A stretch of DNA of 40,950 nucleotides from Alphaproteobacteria bacterium. GTDB lineage: Bacteria > Pseudomonadota > Alphaproteobacteria > Rickettsiales > SXRF01. The notes below the pieces were generated by a model, which worked only from the letters and a program-made list of their open reading frames with translations, made no database searches and had not been told where the DNA came from. This document shows, piece by piece, positions 27,448 through 36,507 of this stretch (its first letter is position 1; each line of letters opens with the position of its first letter). The stretch lies in assembly GCA_013288305.1 (NCBI GenBank), contig JABDCD010000007.1:1-40950 (forward strand), written 5' to 3'. The position numbers and the translations under genes are program-made.

Positions 27448-28224
27448 ATTCTTCTCGTAGGCGCAGGTAAAATGGGCGGCGCACTGCTGACACGTTGGAA
27501 GACCCAATTCCCCGATTATCGCTTTGATGTCATCGAACCGAATGCGGAGGGAAAATGGCACAAAAATCTCGCCGCGCTGCCGCAGGATTATCATCCCGAT
27601 ATTATCGTCTTCGCCGTCAAGCCGCAGGAGCTTGAAAAAATCTTGCCTGAATATCGCACCCGCTTCGCCGCCAAGCCATTATATATGTCCATCGCCGCCG
27701 GAAAGGACACGGCGTTTTTCAAAAAAGCGCTGGGCGAACATGCCCATGTCGTCCGCGCCATGCCCAACACCCCGGCGCTGGTCGGCGAGTCGATGAGCGT
27801 TCTCTATGCGGCGGATACGCTGCCCGCCTCCGCCCGTAACCTCGCCACGCAATTGATGCAGGCCGTGGGCAAGGTCGAGTGGCTCACCGATGAATCGCTG
27901 ATGGATGCCGTCACCGCGCTTTCCGGCTCCGGCCCGGCTTATGTATTTTTATTTTTGGATGCGCTAACCAAGGCGGGCGTCGCCGCCGGATTGCCGGAAG
28001 CCATGGCGAAAACGCTCGCCATGCAGACCGTTCATGGCAGCCTGGCGCTGGCCGGACAGAGCGCCGAGGGTTTCGAGCAGCTGCGCAAAAACGTCACCAG
28101 CCCCGGCGGCACCACCGAGGCGGCGCTAAAAATATTGATGAAAGACGGTGCGCTGGAAACGCTGGTGAAAGAGGCGGTATCGGCAGCAGTCCGGCGATCA
28201 ATGGAGATGTCAAATGGCAAATGA
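27421..28224 (+). CDS. proC: Pyrroline-5-carboxylate reductase
   Basis: ILLVGAGKMGGALL, VRAMPNTPALVGESMS, ALSGSGPAYVFLFLDALTKAGVAAGL, SPGGTTEAAL. Confidence 0.94.
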   Translation: MTHDHQPITILLVGAGKMGGALLTRWKTQFPDYRFDVIEPNAEGKWHKNLAALPQDYHPDIIVFAVKPQELEKILPEYRTRFAAKPLYMSIAAGKDTAFFKKALGEHAHVVRAMPNTPALVGESMSVLYAADTLPASARNLATQLMQAVGKVEWLTDESLMDAVTALSGSGPAYVFLFLDALTKAGVAAGLPEAMAKTLAMQTVHGSLALAGQSAEGFEQLRKNVTSPGGTTEAALKILMKDGALETLVKEAVSAAVRRSMEMSNGK

Positions 28225-28267
28225 CAAAGGGCAAATAAATTGACATTTGCACTTTGACATTTGATAA
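28207..28267. repeat. Heptamer-iteron inverted repeat, element H8 (GGCAAAT/ACATTTG-type)
   Basis: ATGTCAAATGGCAAATGACAAAGGGCAAATAA / ATTGACATTTGCACTTTGACATTTGATAAC. Confidence 0.85.
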
Positions 28268-28385
28268 CGGGCGCGAAGCGCCATGTTGCAACGCACAAAA
28301 AGTGCTTGACTCCTGATTTTGTCTCTGCCATGATGCCTCCCGATTTACTTGTTGTGACACTAAACCAACCACCACGGAGAGACTT

Positions 28386-28805
28386 ATGACCGCCAATTAC
28401 AATTTTGCTGAATTTTTCAAAAATTCTTTTGATTTCAACCAGTTGTTTTCAACGCAACGCCGCAATATCGAAGCGTTTTCGGAAGCCAACCAGGTCGTCG
28501 CCGAGGGTGCGCAGGCCATTTCCCGCCGCCAGGCCGAAGTGATCCGCGAGAACGTCGAGGACATGCTGAAGGCGTCGAAAGACATGCTGACCGGCGGCAG
28601 CCCGGAAAACAACATCGCCAAGCAGAGCGAGCTGGCCAAGTCGATTTTCGAGACGACGCTGTCCAACCTGCGCGAAATCACCGAAACCGCCACCAAGTTC
28701 AGCTTCGAAGCCTTCGACGTGCTCAACAAGCGCGCCGCCGAAAGCCTGGAAGAAATCAGCAGCGCCGCCAGCAAGGCGACTGCCAAGAAAAAAGCTTCGG
28801 CTTAA
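28386..28805 (+). CDS. Phasin-family protein
   Basis: 139 aa helical; RRNIEAFSEANQVVAEGAQAISRRQAEVIRENVEDM. Confidence 0.85.
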   Translation: MTANYNFAEFFKNSFDFNQLFSTQRRNIEAFSEANQVVAEGAQAISRRQAEVIRENVEDMLKASKDMLTGGSPENNIAKQSELAKSIFETTLSNLREITETATKFSFEAFDVLNKRAAESLEEISSAASKATAKKKASA

Positions 28806-28810
28806 TACTT

Positions 28811-28905
28811 AGAAGTCGAGAAGACTGGAAGTCGGGAAGTCGAGAAATCGGCTTCCCGATTTTTTGTTTCTCGACTTCTCGCATTCTCGACTTCTCGTCT
28901 TCTAC
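28811..28905. repeat. Heptamer-iteron inverted repeat, element H9 (AGAAGTCG-type) with inner terminator-like hairpin
   Basis: AGAAGTCGAGAAGACTGGAAGTCGGGAAGTCGAGAAAT / TTCTCGACTTCTCGCATTCTCGACTTCTCGTCTTCTAC, with AATCGGcttcCCGATTTTTT in the middle. Confidence 0.85.
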
Positions 28906-30743
28906 TCCCCGTGAAAATATTCGTAAATCACCTTGGCGGTGGATTTACTGATGCCCTCGACTTTTTGAATATCCTCAATCCCGGCGGCGGCGACGGCTTT
29001 GGCCGAACCGAAATGATGCAGTAGCGCTTTTTTGCGCCCCGGCCCGATGAAGGGGATGGCGTCGAGTTCCGATTGATGCATCGTCTTGCTGCGCTTGTCG
29101 CGATGGGCACCGATGGCGAAACGATGCGCCTCGTCGCGCAGCCGTTGCAGAAAATGCAGCACCGGGTCGTTCTCGGGCAACTGGAACGGTTCCTTGCCCG
29201 GCACGAAAAACTGCTCGCGCCCGGCATTGCGATCCGGCCCCTTGGCGATGCCGACGTAACACACGCCCTGCACACCAAGGTCGGCGAACACCTGCGCCGC
29301 CGCGCTCACCTGCCCTGCCCCGCCGTCGATCAGCACCAGGTCGGGCATTTTAACATCGCCGTCCATCTCCTGCAATTTTTTGAATCGCCGTGTCAGCACC
29401 TCGCGCAACATGGCATAGTCGTCGCCGGGCGTCATGTCCTCGCGCTTGATATTGAACTTGCGATACTCATTCTTGATGAACCCTTCCGCCCCGGCGACGA
29501 TCATGGCGCCGACCGGGTGTGTCCCGCTGATATGGCTGTTGTCATAGACCTCGATGCGCTCTAGCACCTCATCGAGGCCGAAGAGTTTTTGCACGCCTTC
29601 CAGCACCGCCGCCTGCGTCGCATGAACCGACAGATGCCGCGCCAATGCCTCATGGGCATTGCGCAACGCCTGCTCCACCGCCTCGCGCTTGTCGCCGCGC
29701 AGCGGATGCACGATGTCGATTTTGTAATCGCTGCTCATCCGCAGCGCTTCTTCGAGCAACGCCGCCTCTTCGAGCATGGCACTGGTCAGGATCAACGCCG
29801 GGGCGGGATGCGACTGGTAATGCTGGCCGATGAAATTGCGGATGATTTCGGCATCGTCCGCCTGCGCCGCGCCCACGGGAAACCAGGTGCGGTTGCCGTA
29901 ATTAATCCCGGCGCGGTAGCTAAACAGCTGGATGCAGCAGACGTTACGCTCGCGCGCCACGGCAATGATGTCGGCATCGCCGAGGGCGACGTGATGCTGC
30001 TGCACTTGCGCCAGCGCGCGGATGCGGTCGCGGATGATGCGCGCTTTTTCGTAATGCATCTTGAGGCTTAAGCTCTGCATGTGGGCAATCAGCGCCTCCT
30101 GAACCTGGCGGCTTTTACCCGAGAGGAACGCCTGCGCCTGCGCCACCAACCCGTCATAATCGTCTTTTTTTATCTTGCCGACGCAGGGCGCAGAACAACG
30201 CTTGATCTGGTATAACATGCACGGCCGCGTGCGGTTTTTGAAAATATTGTCGGAGCATGAGCGCAGCAGGAAGGCTTTTTCGAGTAGCGTGATCGTCTCA
30301 CCCACCGCCCCGGCGGCAACGAACGGCCCGAAATATTTTCCTTTTTTGGTCTTGGCGCCACGATGCTTGGATAGCCGAGAAAATTCATGGTCGCCGGAGA
30401 AAAAAATGAAGGGAAAGGATTTGTCGTCCTTTAGCAAAATATTATAGCGCGGCGAAAATTTTTTGATCAGGTTGGCTTCAAGCAGCAGCGCCTCGGCCTC
30501 CGAGCGCGTCGTTACAATATCCATCGAGGCCGTCTGCGCGATCATGACCTGCATCCGCGCACCCAGCGCCGCGACGTTGACATACGACGAGACGCGGTTC
30601 CTGAGATGCTTCGCCTTGCCGACATACAGCACGTTGCCGCCCGCATCGATCATGCGATAAACGCCCGGCGATCCCGGCAGGCCGTCGCTGTAACGCCTGA
30701 TGATGTTGCGGCCTGCGGCGAGAGATTCCGGTGATTGGTCCAT
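28902..30743 (-). CDS. uvrC: Excinuclease ABC subunit C
   Basis: GIY-YIG domain GSPGVYRMIDAGGNVLYVGKAKHLRNRV, DGGAGQVSAA, C-terminal HhH. Confidence 0.96.
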   Translation of the reverse strand: MDQSPESLAAGRNIIRRYSDGLPGSPGVYRMIDAGGNVLYVGKAKHLRNRVSSYVNVAALGARMQVMIAQTASMDIVTTRSEAEALLLEANLIKKFSPRYNILLKDDKSFPFIFFSGDHEFSRLSKHRGAKTKKGKYFGPFVAAGAVGETITLLEKAFLLRSCSDNIFKNRTRPCMLYQIKRCSAPCVGKIKKDDYDGLVAQAQAFLSGKSRQVQEALIAHMQSLSLKMHYEKARIIRDRIRALAQVQQHHVALGDADIIAVARERNVCCIQLFSYRAGINYGNRTWFPVGAAQADDAEIIRNFIGQHYQSHPAPALILTSAMLEEAALLEEALRMSSDYKIDIVHPLRGDKREAVEQALRNAHEALARHLSVHATQAAVLEGVQKLFGLDEVLERIEVYDNSHISGTHPVGAMIVAGAEGFIKNEYRKFNIKREDMTPGDDYAMLREVLTRRFKKLQEMDGDVKMPDLVLIDGGAGQVSAAAQVFADLGVQGVCYVGIAKGPDRNAGREQFFVPGKEPFQLPENDPVLHFLQRLRDEAHRFAIGAHRDKRSKTMHQSELDAIPFIGPGRKKALLHHFGSAKAVAAAGIEDIQKVEGISKSTAKVIYEYFHGE

Positions 30744-31120
30744 AAGCTCAATGTAATCGTAACGGCAGCATTTTCAACGTTTCAAAAGTAATCCACTAAG
30801 CTTGTGGATAATGCTGTTGGCAACCGCATAAATCCTACATAAAATAGAGGAGAAGCCTAGCGTTGACCCTTATTGCCTAAAAAACAGGCATAAACATAAT
30901 ATATTGATTTATAATAATATTTTATAAGTTATTGATGAGCAAAGGCTTAGCTTTAATGCTTCCTTTATTTCTGCGGCGCCGCTCGGGCGCTACTGTGCAC
31001 AATAACACCGGCAAAACCTCAAAATCATCGCAATGTAGGAAAAAATTTCCTAGAGAAAATTGCTATTGTCTGCGGCACGGTTTATGCTTTCTTCAGCCTC
31101 TCATTATATAAGCTGCCCTC

Positions 31121-32833
31121 ATGCACGCCTCCGCCCCACTGCTTGAAATCGTCATCCTGCTCTGCGCCGCCGTGTTGAGCGTAGCGGTGTGCCGCGTCAT
31201 ACGCTTAAGCCCGGTCATCGGCTACCTGGCGGCGGGCACGGCCATCGGCCCGTTCGGCCTGGGGCTGATCGGCAACGTCGAGGCGACGGCGGGCATCGCC
31301 GGGTTCGGCATCATCTTCCTGCTATTTCTGATCGGGCTGGAGCTTTCCTTTGAACGCCTGCGCGGGATGCGCCATCACGTCTTCGAATTCGGCGGCGCGC
31401 AGGTGCTGGTGACGGCGGGATTGTTCGCGCTGTTTTTCCTAGGCGTGGGCGGACATGCCGACGCCGCCATCGTCATCGGCGGCGGATTGGCGCTGTCCTC
31501 GACCGCCATCGTTTTGCAGGTCATCGCCGAGCAGGGCGAAAAATCGTCGCAGGTCGGGCGGCTGTCGCTGGCCATACTTATCCTGCAGGACCTTGCCGTC
31601 ATCCCGCTACTCGTGTTCGTCTCACTGCTGGGCGAGCAGGGCAAGCCTCTCGCCGCCGCGCTTACCGATGCGTTCTTCAAAGCCAGCCTGTGCCTCACCT
31701 TTATTTTCATCGCCGGGCGATTGCTGCTGCGCCCGTTTTTCCGCTTCATCGCCTCGCTGGAAAACACCGAACTGTTTTCCGCCACCGCCATGTTCGTCGT
31801 CCTCGGCGTGGCGCTTATCACCAGCCTGGCCGGGCTGTCACCAGCGCTGGGCGCCTTCATGGCCGGACTCCTCATCGCCGAAACCGAATTCAAGCCGCAG
31901 GTCGAATCCGACGTGCTGCCCTTCAAGGGATTATTCCTCGGACTCTTCTTCATGACGGTCGGCATGTCGCTCAATATCGACATGCTGCGCGATCGCTTCG
32001 GCAGCATCATCGGCCTGACCGTCGCGCTCATGGCCAGCAAGTCGCTCATCATCATGGCGCTGTGCCGCCTGTTCGGCTTCTCGCTGTCCACCGCCATCCA
32101 CGCCGGTTTCCTGCTGTCGCAGGGCGGCGAGTTCGCCTTCATTTTGTTCGCGCTGGCTGGAACGCAGGGCATTTTCGATCCTTCGCTGCTGCAGGTGTTG
32201 CTGGTGGTGATTACCGTCAGCATGGCGCTGACGCCGCTGGTGGCGCAATTGGGTAAAAAGATCGCGTTCGCGCTCGAAAAATATTCCATCTCGCGCCCGG
32301 AAAACATGATCGAGGAAACGCTGGATTTAAGCCATCACGTCATCATCAGCGGCTACGGCCGCGTCGGCCACACCGTCGGCCGCTTGCTTGAAGTCGAGAA
32401 TATCCCCTACGTCGCCATCGACATGGATTCCTTCCTCGTGGCACGGGAACGCAAAAGCGGCGCGCCGGTCTATTATGGCGACACCGCCCGCGTGCATGTG
32501 CTGAACGCGCTGGGCATTGCCCGCGCCCGCGCCGTCATTATCACCCACAGCGATACACGCGTCGCTCTGCAGACGATCGCCTCCATCCGCGAAATCAACC
32601 GCGACCTGCCCATCGTCGCCCGGGCGAAAAACATCGAAAAAGTGCTGAAGCTCGAAACCGCAGGCGCCAACCTGGCCGTCGCCGAAATGTTCGAGACCAG
32701 CCTGCAGCTGGGCGGCGCGCTACTGAAACTGTTGGGCACTACCGACTATGAAATCAGCCGCATCATCGACGTTTTCCGGGCGGAGGACTATGCGATGACG
32801 CGGGAGAGTGAGAAGGAGCAGGTGGGGGCGTGA
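31121..32833 (+). CDS. Kef-type monovalent cation:proton antiporter (CPA2) with TrkA-N domain
   Basis: GYLAAGTAIGPFGLGLI, multiple TM helices, HHVIISGYGRVGHTVGRLLE Rossmann motif. Confidence 0.88.
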   Translation: MHASAPLLEIVILLCAAVLSVAVCRVIRLSPVIGYLAAGTAIGPFGLGLIGNVEATAGIAGFGIIFLLFLIGLELSFERLRGMRHHVFEFGGAQVLVTAGLFALFFLGVGGHADAAIVIGGGLALSSTAIVLQVIAEQGEKSSQVGRLSLAILILQDLAVIPLLVFVSLLGEQGKPLAAALTDAFFKASLCLTFIFIAGRLLLRPFFRFIASLENTELFSATAMFVVLGVALITSLAGLSPALGAFMAGLLIAETEFKPQVESDVLPFKGLFLGLFFMTVGMSLNIDMLRDRFGSIIGLTVALMASKSLIIMALCRLFGFSLSTAIHAGFLLSQGGEFAFILFALAGTQGIFDPSLLQVLLVVITVSMALTPLVAQLGKKIAFALEKYSISRPENMIEETLDLSHHVIISGYGRVGHTVGRLLEVENIPYVAIDMDSFLVARERKSGAPVYYGDTARVHVLNALGIARARAVIITHSDTRVALQTIASIREINRDLPIVARAKNIEKVLKLETAGANLAVAEMFETSLQLGGALLKLLGTTDYEISRIIDVFRAEDYAMTRESEKEQVGA

Positions 32834-32834
32834 A

Positions 32835-33143
32835 CTAATGAAGATTTTTAGCGCGTTGTTTCGCTCGTGCCGGATGACGGCGCGAATCCATGACACCAAG
32901 TATTTCAATGCTATCCGGAAACACCCGGTATAGCACGACATAGGGAAACCCTTGCAGCACCACCCGGCGCACGGATCCGGTCAGACACCGATACATTTCG
33001 GGGTGCTCGGCGATATGAGCGCATCGCTCTTCTAAATCGAGAATAAAATCATCGCCGAGCCCTGCCCGCTGATCATCGTACCAGCGAACGGCATCTTCGA
33101 CATCGCATTCCGCAATCGGCTGAAATATAACTGGGAGCGTCAC
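32835..33143 (-). CDS. RelE/ParE-family toxin
   Basis: 102 aa; AECDVEDAVRWYDDQRAGLGDDFILDLEERCAHIAEHPEMY...VVLYRV. Confidence 0.8.
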   Translation of the reverse strand: MTLPVIFQPIAECDVEDAVRWYDDQRAGLGDDFILDLEERCAHIAEHPEMYRCLTGSVRRVVLQGFPYVVLYRVFPDSIEILGVMDSRRHPARAKQRAKNLH

Positions 33144-33370
33144 AAACGCTTGCGGGCAAGCAACTTCTGCTTAACCTCTTCCCAAGGTATATGCTTTACC
33201 CTGCCTGCGTCGGATTCCGCAATACGCCGCTCAAGCTCGGCCATTTGCTCAGGGCTAAGCGGCGAAGCCTCCGTCTCCTCGCGGACGCTTTCCCAAATAT
33301 CATGCGCCAGCAGCGTCCGTTCGTCTATGGATAACGCTTTGAAATCAAAATCTTTAATACTTTCCAGCAT
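33140..33370 (-). CDS. Addiction-module antitoxin
   Basis: 76 aa; LSIDERTLLAHDIWESV...AELERRIAESDAG, overlaps the toxin start. Confidence 0.75.
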   Translation of the reverse strand: MLESIKDFDFKALSIDERTLLAHDIWESVREETEASPLSPEQMAELERRIAESDAGRVKHIPWEEVKQKLLARKRL

Positions 33371-33523
33371 AATAACTCCCTATGAATAAATAATACCCGA
33401 AATGGAAAACTATGTAAACTGTCAAAATCATGCGATTCCTTGTTTACTTCCCCCCGAACCCCCGCTATGCTGCGCGCCTTAATCGAAACGGACGGCGGAG
33501 CCAAGCCATGTTTAATTGGCCGG

Positions 33524-33560
33524 ATTCATTTGGAGCGATGCAAATGAAGCCTCTTTTTTT
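33524..33560 (+). promoter_or_regulatory. Terminator-like hairpin in the prs leader
   Basis: ATTCATTTG-gagcgatg-CAAATGAA followed by GCCTCTTTTTTT, ending about 15 nt before the prs ATG. Confidence 0.6.
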
Positions 33561-33575
33561 GTCTGAAGGTTTGCT

Positions 33576-34511
33576 ATGAAACTACTCGCCTGCAACAGCA
33601 ACATTCCTCTCGCCAAAGCGATGGCGGACTATCTCGGCATGAAGCTGACCAACGCCACCGTCAAGCGTTTCGCCGACATGGAAGTGTTCGCCGAAATCCA
33701 TGAGAATGTGCGCGGCGAAGACGTGTTTTTGATCCAGTCCACCTCCTATCCCGCCAACGACCATATCATGGAACTCTTGGTCTGCCTCGATGCGCTGAAA
33801 CGCGCCTCGGCCAAGCGCGTCACCGCCGTGATTCCTTATTTCGGCTATGCGCGGCAGGACCGCAAAGTCGGGCCGCGCACGCCGATTTCGGCCAAGCTGG
33901 TGGCCAACATCATCACCGCCTCGGGCGCCAACCGCGTGTTGACCATCGACCTGCACGCCGGGCAAATCCAGGGATTTTTCGACATCCCGCTCGACCATTT
34001 ATATGCCGCGCCGGTGATCGTGAAAGACATCAAGGAGCATTACAAAAAATCCGACAATATCATGATCGTTTCGCCCGACGTCGGCGGCGTCGTGCGCGCG
34101 CGCGGCCTGGCCAAGCGCCTGAATGCCGACCTCGCCATCGTCGATAAGCGCCGCGAAAAAGCGGGCGCTTCGGAGGTGATGAACATCATCGGCGACGTCG
34201 AGGGGCGCGACTGCATCCTGTTCGACGATCTGGTCGATTCCGCCGGAACCATCTGCAACGCCGCGGCGGCTTTAAAAAAAGCCGGTGCATCGTCCGTCGC
34301 CGCTTATGTCACGCATGGCGTACTCTCCGGCAAGGCCATCGAGCGCGTAGAAAAATCGCTGCTGACGTCGCTGGTCATCACCGACACCATCATGACCACC
34401 GGCGAAGTGAAAAAAGCTAAAAACATCCGCGTCGTCTCCATCGCCCCGCTGCTGGCCGAAGCCGTCAAGCGCATCAGCGACGAGACAAGCGTGTCGAGCT
34501 TGTTTGATTAG
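33576..34511 (+). CDS. prs: Ribose-phosphate pyrophosphokinase
   Basis: [46 protein letters not shown]. Confidence 0.96.
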   Translation: MKLLACNSNIPLAKAMADYLGMKLTNATVKRFADMEVFAEIHENVRGEDVFLIQSTSYPANDHIMELLVCLDALKRASAKRVTAVIPYFGYARQDRKVGPRTPISAKLVANIITASGANRVLTIDLHAGQIQGFFDIPLDHLYAAPVIVKDIKEHYKKSDNIMIVSPDVGGVVRARGLAKRLNADLAIVDKRREKAGASEVMNIIGDVEGRDCILFDDLVDSAGTICNAAAALKKAGASSVAAYVTHGVLSGKAIERVEKSLLTSLVITDTIMTTGEVKKAKNIRVVSIAPLLAEAVKRISDETSVSSLFD

Positions 34512-34521
34512 GAAAATAACC

Positions 34522-35028
34522 ATGCAGCCGTTTGATTACCTTCCTGATAACCCTAATGTTACTGTAAGTGGAAAGCCGACCGATGACGGAAAGGCAAAAA
34601 TTACAATATATATTCGTAAGCCTTTGGTGGAAGCGGGTTCTGGATCTGAAACAGAAGATAAACCACATGGCACCGATTTAAAAACGGTGGGGAAGTATTA
34701 TAGCTCCCTTGAAGTTGCGTTGAGTAAGCTCACAGAATCCCCAAGTATAGAGTACGTATTATCGCTGGATTCAAAATTAATGGACGATAATGGCGAAGTC
34801 ATGGAACTAAAAGAATGGTGGCAGCGTTTTCGCAAGGGAGAGAGATTTCCTATGGGTGAGTCGCCTTACATATCAACTTTGTCTGTTGAAGGTAATATGG
34901 AGATTGTCTCCCATGTACTTGGAACATTGCAGATGGAAGGTATGCTTACGCAGGATGATATCATAGGTATCTCAAAAGCAGCCGGATTAGGACCTAATAT
35001 TGAAAAAAGTAACAGACCATTATCATAA
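34522..35028 (+). CDS. Hypothetical protein
   Basis: ORF open from 34504; start chosen at MQPFDYLPDNP. No family recognised. Confidence 0.6.
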   Translation: MQPFDYLPDNPNVTVSGKPTDDGKAKITIYIRKPLVEAGSGSETEDKPHGTDLKTVGKYYSSLEVALSKLTESPSIEYVLSLDSKLMDDNGEVMELKEWWQRFRKGERFPMGESPYISTLSVEGNMEIVSHVLGTLQMEGMLTQDDIIGISKAAGLGPNIEKSNRPLS

Positions 35029-35040
35029 GGAGTAATCATC

Positions 35041-35835
35041 ATGACCACCGCAACCAAAATCAAACCACAAAAACAAACCGGCATCCTGCAAGCCACCGCC
35101 CGCGACGCACACGGCAAAGGCGCCGCGCGCGCGCTCAGGCGTGAGGGCAAAGTCCCCGGCATCCTCTATGGCAAAGGCCAGGCGCCGATGTCCATCGCGC
35201 TGTCACTCAAGGAAGTCGCCATGGAATATGCGCGCGGGCGTTTCCGTTCGCGGCTGATCGATATTACCGTGGACGGCAAAACCGTGAAGGCGTTGCCGAA
35301 AGACCTGCAATTCCACCCGGTGACCGACGTCATCGAGCATGTCGATTTCATCAAAATCGAGCCGGGTATCACCCTGCGCGTTCAAGTGCCGGTCAAATTC
35401 TCCGGGCAGGATAAATCGCCGGGACTGAAGCGCGGCGGCGTGCTCAACGTCGTGCGCCACGAAATCGAATTCATCTGCGCGCCGGAAGCGATTCCCACCC
35501 ATATCGAGGTCAGCATAGCGGGGCTCGACATCGGCGGCAGCGTACACGTCAAGGACGTCACCTTGCCTAAAGACGTCGTCCCTGTCATCAAGCGCAACTT
35601 CACCATCGCCACCGTCGCCGGACGCAAGGCGGAGGAAGAGGAAGTCAAGCCGGTCGCAGCCGCCGACGCCGCAGCCGTTGTTGCCGGTACGCCGGGCGCA
35701 CCGGGCGCTCCCGCTGCACCTGGGGCCGCACCTGCCGCTGGCGCTGCCGCTCCCGGCGCTCCCGCTGCCGACGCCAAAGGCGCCAAGAAAGAAGAAGGCA
35801 AGAAGGACGCCGGGAAGAAGCCTGAGAAAAAATAG
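35041..35835 (+). CDS. rplY: 50S ribosomal protein L25/general stress protein Ctc
   Basis: ARDAHGKGAARALRREGKVPGILYGKG, PKDLQFHPVTDVIEHVDF; low-complexity Ala/Pro/Lys tail. Confidence 0.93.
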   Translation: MTTATKIKPQKQTGILQATARDAHGKGAARALRREGKVPGILYGKGQAPMSIALSLKEVAMEYARGRFRSRLIDITVDGKTVKALPKDLQFHPVTDVIEHVDFIKIEPGITLRVQVPVKFSGQDKSPGLKRGGVLNVVRHEIEFICAPEAIPTHIEVSIAGLDIGGSVHVKDVTLPKDVVPVIKRNFTIATVAGRKAEEEEVKPVAAADAAAVVAGTPGAPGAPAAPGAAPAAGAAAPGAPAADAKGAKKEEGKKDAGKKPEKK

Positions 35836-35846
35836 TGTATAATCAT

Positions 35847-35920
35847 AATCCTGTGCGAGCCAAAGGCGAGGCACAGGATCTTGGTAGATCCTGTGCAGCG
35901 GCAATGCCGCTCGCAGGATT
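35847..35920. repeat. Paired-hairpin repeat family A, copy 5
   Basis: AATCCTGTGCGAGCCAAAGGCGAGGCACAGGAT and GATCCTGTGCAGCGGCAATGCCGCTCGCAGGATT. Confidence 0.85.
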
Positions 35921-35929
35921 AGGAAACCC

Positions 35930-36505
35930 ATGACCCCTTTTTTACTGATAGGCCTCGGCAATCCGGGCTCGGAATATTCCGGCAACCGGCATAATATCGG
36001 CTTCATGGCCGTTGACCGCATCGCCGCCGATTACGGCTTTTCCAAACCGGCGAAAAAATTCGGCGGCAGCATTTGTGAAGGCGTCATCGGCAAGCAGAAA
36101 GTCTACGCCTTCAAGCCGCTGGGCTATATGAACACCTCCGGCGGCCCGGCAGCGGAAGCGGCGCGGTTTTACAAAATCCCGCCGGATCATATCATCGCAA
36201 TTCACGACGAGCTGGACCTGCCGCTGGGCAAACTCCGCGTCAAGCGCGGCGGCGGCAACGGCGGGCATAATGGCCTGAAAAGTTTGGACGCGCATCTGGG
36301 CAAAGACTACCTGCGCATCCGCCTCGGCATCGGGCATCCCGGTGACAAAGATATGGTAACCGATTACGTGCTTTCGGATTTCCGCAAGGCGGAAAAACCG
36401 ATGGTGGAATTGATGATTGGCGAAATCTCGAAGCATATCGGGTTGCTTTTGCAAGGCGATGAGGCGAAGTTTATGAGTAAGATTGCGTTGGCGACGAAGG
36501 AATAA
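35930..36505 (+). CDS. pth: Peptidyl-tRNA hydrolase
   Basis: LLIGLGNPGSEYSGNRHNIGFMAVD, HDELDLPLGKLRVKRGGGNGGHNGLKS. Confidence 0.96.
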   Translation: MTPFLLIGLGNPGSEYSGNRHNIGFMAVDRIAADYGFSKPAKKFGGSICEGVIGKQKVYAFKPLGYMNTSGGPAAEAARFYKIPPDHIIAIHDELDLPLGKLRVKRGGGNGGHNGLKSLDAHLGKDYLRIRLGIGHPGDKDMVTDYVLSDFRKAEKPMVELMIGEISKHIGLLLQGDEAKFMSKIALATKE

Positions 36506-36507
36506 TT

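Noticed and set aside
10391-28905. Heptamer elements as CRISPR arrays or IS ends
   Set aside because: No repeat-spacer pattern, no transposase ORF, arms differ in sequence between loci.
29073-30071. Plus-strand ORFs opposite uvrC
   Set aside because: Antisense shadow ORFs typical of GC-rich coding DNA; uvrC is clear.
31375-32307. 310-aa minus-strand ORF opposite the Kef-type antiporter
   Set aside because: Shadow ORF; composition and lack of recognisable motifs argue against coding.
35650-35835. Ala/Pro/Gly/Lys-rich tail of L25 as a novel domain
   Set aside because: Low-complexity extension; such tails are common in alphaproteobacterial L25 and need no special explanation.
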